A DNA stretch of 64,000 nt from NCBI RefSeq assembly GCF_963668215.1, contig NZ_OY764190.1, positions 4,030,001 through 4,094,000 on the forward strand. The letters run 5' to 3'. Shown piece by piece: positions 60,450-64,000 of the stretch; the stretch's first letter is position 1, and every line of letters begins with the position of its first letter. The position numbers were made by a program, and so were the translations under genes. Source of the stretch: an uncultured Desulfosarcina sp. (GTDB lineage: Bacteria; Desulfobacterota; Desulfobacteria; Desulfobacterales; Desulfosarcinaceae). The notes under the pieces are model-generated. The model was not told where the DNA came from, did no database searches, and saw only the letters and a program-made list of their open reading frames with translations.

Positions 60450-60725
60450 ATGACTGAACCATTGGTGCGAGCTATGTCTGTAATCCATCCAGGTCTGTTT
60501 TTGATTTTAGAGCGATTTCCGTCCGAGAAGGACGAGCTGCGCCGAATGTACACGAGCAGCCAGTCCTTTCAGACCCTTTGCGATGACTACCAGAAATGTA
60601 CGGAAGCCTTGACCTATTGGAGGCAATCCGGACGGGATCAGGCCCTGGAACGCTCCCGCGAATACGAGGAGCTGAAGCAAGGTCTGGAAGAGGAGATCAA
60701 AGAGCGCATTGGCATAATGCAATAA
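60450..60725 (+). CDS. small helical protein beside DUF1254 genes
   Basis: A 91-residue protein. After MSVIHPGLFLILERFPSEKDEL it has RRMYTSSQSFQTLCDDYQKC, TEALTYWRQS and a helix rich in Glu and Lys (YEELKQGLEEEIKERI). Proteins of this look are common in the phylum but lack a known function. Either ATG at 60450 or 60474 could start it; neither has a strong ribosome-binding site. The DUF1254 gene follows after about 50 bases. Confidence 0.62.
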   Translation: MTEPLVRAMSVIHPGLFLILERFPSEKDELRRMYTSSQSFQTLCDDYQKCTEALTYWRQSGRDQALERSREYEELKQGLEEEIKERIGIMQ

Positions 60726-60775
60726 AGGCGCTGCCAGGCTCAATGGAATCGATTCAAGAAAAAAGGAAGATGTCC

Positions 60776-62212
60776 ATGAAAAAGCTTATTTTAGTCATGT
60801 GTTTGCTATCTGCGGTCCTTTTTTGTTGTACGAAAGAGGAACCGACCGAAGCCCAAAAAAAGGAACCCGCAACAGCACCCACTCATGAATTAACGCCTGC
60901 CGAAGCCAAGGCCATCGCCAGGGAAGCCTACACCTACGCCAATCCCATAGTGGACAATTATCGCGTCATGTACGCCTATTTCCAGGATCATAGCAATCCC
61001 GAGTTCAAGGCGCCCTGGAACCATCTGAAAAATTTCCCAAGAGTTTACACGTCCGAAGACCGGGCCGTCCAGACCCCCAACTCGGACACCCCTTATTCGT
61101 TCATCGGCATGGACCTGCGCACCGAGCCCCTGGTGCTGACCGTGCCGCCCATTGACAAAGAGCGCTATTTCAGCATCCAGTTGATCGACCTTTACACCCA
61201 TATCCCCGGTTACATCGGCAGCCGCACTACGGGCAACGATGGCGGGCACTTTCTCGTTGCCGGGCCGGGCTGGAAGGGTGAAAAACCCGAGGGCATCACC
61301 GAAGTGTTTCATTCCGAGACAGACCTCATGCTGGCCGCCTACCGAACCCAGTTGTTCAATCCCAACGACCTGGAAAACGTCAAGAAGATTCAGGACGGGT
61401 ACAAGGTTCAGTCGCTTTCCGCCTTCATGGACAACGCCGCGCCCAAAGCAGCGCCGGCCATCGATTTCATCAAACCCCTCACACCGGACGAGATCAGGAA
61501 ATCCCCGGCGGTTTTCAGTCAGTTGAACTTCCTGCTCCAGTTCTGTCCTACCCATCCGTCTGAAAAAGAACTCATGGCCCGTTTTGCCAGGCTCGGCATC
61601 GGCGCGGGAAAAACCTTTGACTTTAATGCGCTTTCGCCTGAGATCCAGAAGGCCATCGGCCAGGGCATTCAAGATGCCTGGGCCGATTTCATGGAAGTGA
61701 AGAAAGATGCCGAAGCCGGCAAATTAACATCCGGCGACCTTTTCGGGTCAAGAGAACAACTCAAAAACAATTATAGTTACCGCATGGCCGGCGCCGTTTT
61801 AGGCATCTATGGCAATGCTGCCGAAGAGGCCATTTACCCCAGCTATTTTGTCGATGCCGAGGGTCAGAAGCTGGATGGGACCCATCGCTATACCCTGCAT
61901 TTCGCACCGGGCCAACTGCCGCCGGTAAACGCGTTCTGGTCCATCACCATGTATGAACAGCCCGCCAGCCTGCTGGTGGCCAACCCCATCGACCGCTACC
62001 TGCTCAACTCGCCCATGCTGCCCCAGTTCAAAAAAGACAAGGACGGCGGCTACACCTTTTACATTCAGCATGATTCACCGGGTAAAGAGAAGGAAGCCAA
62101 CTGGCTGCCGGCGCCCAAGGGACCGTTCAGCGTGAGCATGCGCCTTTACTGGCCGAAAAAAGAGGCCCTGGACGGCAGCTGGGAGCACCCGCCCATGCAG
62201 CGGGTGAAGTGA
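60776..62212 (+). CDS. DUF1254/DUF1214 exported protein, first copy
   Basis: A 478-residue exported protein. A signal sequence with Cys-rich end (LVMCLLSAVLFCC) leads into a DUF1254 domain (AREAYTYANPIVDNYRVMY; VQTPNSDTPYSFIGMDLR; VPPIDKERYFSIQLIDLYTH) and a C-terminal DUF1214 domain (LPPVNAFWSITMYEQPASLL, FSVSMRLYWPKKEAL). The family is of unknown function and occurs in tandem in many bacteria. The ATG at 60776 follows AAGGAAG; the longer open frame above it overlaps the previous gene. Confidence 0.88.
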   Translation: MKKLILVMCLLSAVLFCCTKEEPTEAQKKEPATAPTHELTPAEAKAIAREAYTYANPIVDNYRVMYAYFQDHSNPEFKAPWNHLKNFPRVYTSEDRAVQTPNSDTPYSFIGMDLRTEPLVLTVPPIDKERYFSIQLIDLYTHIPGYIGSRTTGNDGGHFLVAGPGWKGEKPEGITEVFHSETDLMLAAYRTQLFNPNDLENVKKIQDGYKVQSLSAFMDNAAPKAAPAIDFIKPLTPDEIRKSPAVFSQLNFLLQFCPTHPSEKELMARFARLGIGAGKTFDFNALSPEIQKAIGQGIQDAWADFMEVKKDAEAGKLTSGDLFGSREQLKNNYSYRMAGAVLGIYGNAAEEAIYPSYFVDAEGQKLDGTHRYTLHFAPGQLPPVNAFWSITMYEQPASLLVANPIDRYLLNSPMLPQFKKDKDGGYTFYIQHDSPGKEKEANWLPAPKGPFSVSMRLYWPKKEALDGSWEHPPMQRVK

Positions 62213-62276
62213 TATTTCGAACCGAACGGTAAAAATCTATAAAGCACCTGAAACGGAACCCATCAGGAGGAACAGC

Positions 62277-63809
62277 ATGAAAAAAGGATTTGCATTGTTG
62301 CTCGCCGTTACCTTGACAACCCTGACCATGTGGGGATGTGTAACCTCCCAATCCAGCGCTGTTCCTCGAATGCGCATGACCACGGCAATTCCCGAATCCA
62401 TCATCGTGCCGGACAAAATCGAAACAAGGCTGGGGACACTTGAGTTTTTCGACGGGTTCCCTTCAAAGAAAACCGCCCAGACCATGCATGACTATCTCTA
62501 TTTTCACCGGGCCGTCGATGTCTTTCTGGATGAAATGAGCGCAGCCTCCATCCTTGCCATTCGCGAGGGACTCGAAAGTCTGGGCGTCCATGAATGCCAC
62601 CAGGTCGCCATCTTTGAAAATCTGATGGACTCCAAAGCGTTGTGGCTGACCGCCAATACGGAAACCGTCTATGCCTCCAACTTTCTTAATTTAAAAAAAG
62701 ACGGGCCCATCGTCATCGAGTCGCCCCCCAATGTCCTGGGCATTTTAGACGACATGTGGATGCGCTATGTGGGCGATATCGGCAATGCCGGTCCGGACAA
62801 GGGCCAGGGCGGCAAGTTTCTGATCCTTCCGCCTGAATACGAGGGCCAGGTGCCTGATGGCTACCATGTGTTTAAATCCAGAACCAACAGTGTGTGGTTT
62901 CTCGTCAGGGGCTTTCTCGTCAATGGCGATCCTGGGCCGGCAGTAGAAAGCTTCAAGCGCGATCTGCGCATCTATCCTTTGACAGCAGCGGACAATCCGC
63001 CGTCCATGGATTTTATCAACGCCTCGGGTGTTCCCCACAATACCATCCATGCCAACAACTATGAATTTTATGAAGAGATTAATACCGTAATCCAGGAAGA
63101 GCATGACAACGCTATCGATGCCGACAGAAAAGGCCGGCTGGCGCTTTTGGGCATCATCAAGGGCCAGGAATTCAACCCGGATGAACGCATGAAGTCCATC
63201 ATGGATGAAGCGGCCTTTACAGGCGCTGCCATTGCCAGGACCATCTCCTGGTCATCCACGGACCCAACCATTTTTTTCTATGCAGATGATCCCACCTGGT
63301 TTTCCGCCTTTGCCATCGGCAATCATGAATTCATGTCCAAGGAGGGATGGCTGCACCGGGATGCGCGTACCATGTACATGTACAACGCCATCGGCATTAC
63401 CCCGGCCATGGCCGTGGCCATGCCGGGCATCGGCTCTCAATATGCCGCGGCTGCCAAGGATTCGGAAGGCCAATGGCTGGATGGGAGCAACACCTACAAA
63501 TTAACCTTGCCGCCCAATGTACCGGCCAAGGATTTCTGGTCCGTGGTGCTGTATGACTCCCAGACCCGCGCCATGCTGCAGACCGACCAGCAGTTCCCCA
63601 GCCTGAACAGCCAGAGCGGACAGGTAGAAATGAACTCGGACGGCTCAACCGATATCTACTTTGGTCCCACAGCGCCCGAAGGCAAAGAACACAACTGGGT
63701 ACAAACGGTGCCCGGCAAAGGATTCTGGTTGATTCTTAGGCTGTATGGTCCTTTGGAACCCTGGTTTGATAAAACCTGGCGGCCGGGGAGAATCGAAATG
63801 ATCGAGTAA
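62277..63809 (+). CDS. DUF1254/DUF1214 lipoprotein, second copy
   Basis: A 510-residue paralogue of the gene 64 bases upstream. The signal MKKGFALLLAVTLTTLTMWGC suggests a lipoprotein. The DUF1254 part has DYLYFHRAVDVFLDEM, TANTETVYASNFLNLKKDGP and FLILPPEYEGQVPDGYHVFK; the DUF1214 part has VPAKDFWSVVLYDSQTRAML and a closing FWLILRLYGPLEPWFDKTW. It is of the longer subtype that has an IPESIIVPDKIETRLGTLEF lead. CAGGAGGAAC precedes the ATG. Confidence 0.9.
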   Translation: MKKGFALLLAVTLTTLTMWGCVTSQSSAVPRMRMTTAIPESIIVPDKIETRLGTLEFFDGFPSKKTAQTMHDYLYFHRAVDVFLDEMSAASILAIREGLESLGVHECHQVAIFENLMDSKALWLTANTETVYASNFLNLKKDGPIVIESPPNVLGILDDMWMRYVGDIGNAGPDKGQGGKFLILPPEYEGQVPDGYHVFKSRTNSVWFLVRGFLVNGDPGPAVESFKRDLRIYPLTAADNPPSMDFINASGVPHNTIHANNYEFYEEINTVIQEEHDNAIDADRKGRLALLGIIKGQEFNPDERMKSIMDEAAFTGAAIARTISWSSTDPTIFFYADDPTWFSAFAIGNHEFMSKEGWLHRDARTMYMYNAIGITPAMAVAMPGIGSQYAAAAKDSEGQWLDGSNTYKLTLPPNVPAKDFWSVVLYDSQTRAMLQTDQQFPSLNSQSGQVEMNSDGSTDIYFGPTAPEGKEHNWVQTVPGKGFWLILRLYGPLEPWFDKTWRPGRIEMIE

Positions 63810-63860
63810 GGATAAATCTTTGTGAACAATCTATCCGCTAAAAAAATTGGAGATTGACGT

Positions 63861-64000
63861 ATGAATGCTTTCAAAAAAATGAGCAAAAGCTTTCTTGCCG
63901 CCTGCATGGTCACCCTTTTCCTGGCTGGCGCTGTCATTGCAGACGATATTCCCAAAGGCTATAACACCCCTATACCGCCGTCCATCATGACGCCGGACAA
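63861..64000 (+). CDS. DUF1254-type exported protein, third copy (partial)
   Basis: The gene runs off the window; 46 codons are visible. A signal peptide (FLAACMVTLFLAGAVIADD) is followed by YNTPIPPSIMTPDK, matching the lead of the second copy (IPESIIVPDKIETR). This shows that a third tandem paralogue begins here. TTGGAG lies upstream of the ATG at 63861, 51 bases after the second copy. Confidence 0.85.
   Translation, partial: MNAFKKMSKSFLAACMVTLFLAGAVIADDIPKGYNTPIPPSIMTPD

Noticed and set aside
1..64000. CRISPR array, tRNA or rRNA
   Set aside because: No regularly spaced direct repeats and no tRNA or rRNA-like segments were noticed by eye; a covariance-model scan would be decisive for tRNA.

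Overview
The window looks like chromosomal DNA of a high-GC, Gram-negative, anaerobic member of the Desulfobacterota (former Deltaproteobacteria), most like the Desulfobacteraceae/Desulfosarcinaceae. This is inferred from gene content: many PAS-rich hybrid histidine kinases, a sigma-54 activator, outer-membrane efflux parts, ACT and DUF1254 genes, and a redoxin gene with an in-frame UGA that reads as selenocysteine. No rRNA, tRNA or CRISPR array was seen.

Layout. (1) 0.1-9.8 kb: a signalling block with two hybrid kinases, a double-ACT protein, two more kinases and a single-domain response regulator behind a 110-bp palindromic element. (2) 9.9-12.9 kb: a complete IS4-family insertion sequence with terminal inverted repeats and a 9-bp target duplication, a META-domain lipoprotein, then relics of a kinase and of a YbbR-domain gene. 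(3) 13-25 kb, all minus strand: DUF2179 and isoprenylcysteine-methyltransferase-like membrane proteins, an ArsB/NhaD-type transporter, ferritin, a Do-type protease, a universal stress protein, a DUF4203-like membrane protein, and a two-gene RND efflux system in which the pump is fused to its TolC-like outer-membrane channel. (4) 25.7-30.2 kb: central carbon genes (glucan phosphorylase, class I aldolase, phosphoglycerate mutase). (5) 30.3-38 kb: MFS exporter, alpha/beta hydrolase, an mprF gene cut by one in-frame TAA, an NDH-2-like dehydrogenase, DedA and DUF599 membrane proteins, and a 26-bp perfect inverted repeat. (6) 38.3-44.6 kb: a secreted protein, then two DUF1538 membrane proteins with a PII-like protein and a Na/Pi cotransporter, and a sigma-54 activator with an atypical receiver.

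(7) 45.5-53.3 kb: a plus-strand stress and envelope block (lipoprotein, Hsp20, universal stress protein, glycogen-binding module, eRF1-like protein, CbpA and CbpM, YcbB-like L,D-transpeptidase, DUF4405, DUF21/CNNM and Na/Ca antiporter). (8) 53.3-56.2 kb: glycosyltransferase, a small protein, the selenocysteine redoxin with a SECIS-like hairpin, and two small charged proteins. (9) 56.5-60.3 kb: a protein-kinase-like protein whose N-terminal half carries HELGH, downstream of a TPR regulator. (10) 60.4-64 kb: tandem DUF1254 proteins running off the end.

The most unusual items are the fused RND-channel gene with an internal signal-peptide-like segment, the HELGH/kinase protein, the selenoprotein that ordinary gene calling would truncate, the interrupted mprF and the DUF1538/PII-like/Na-Pi cluster.
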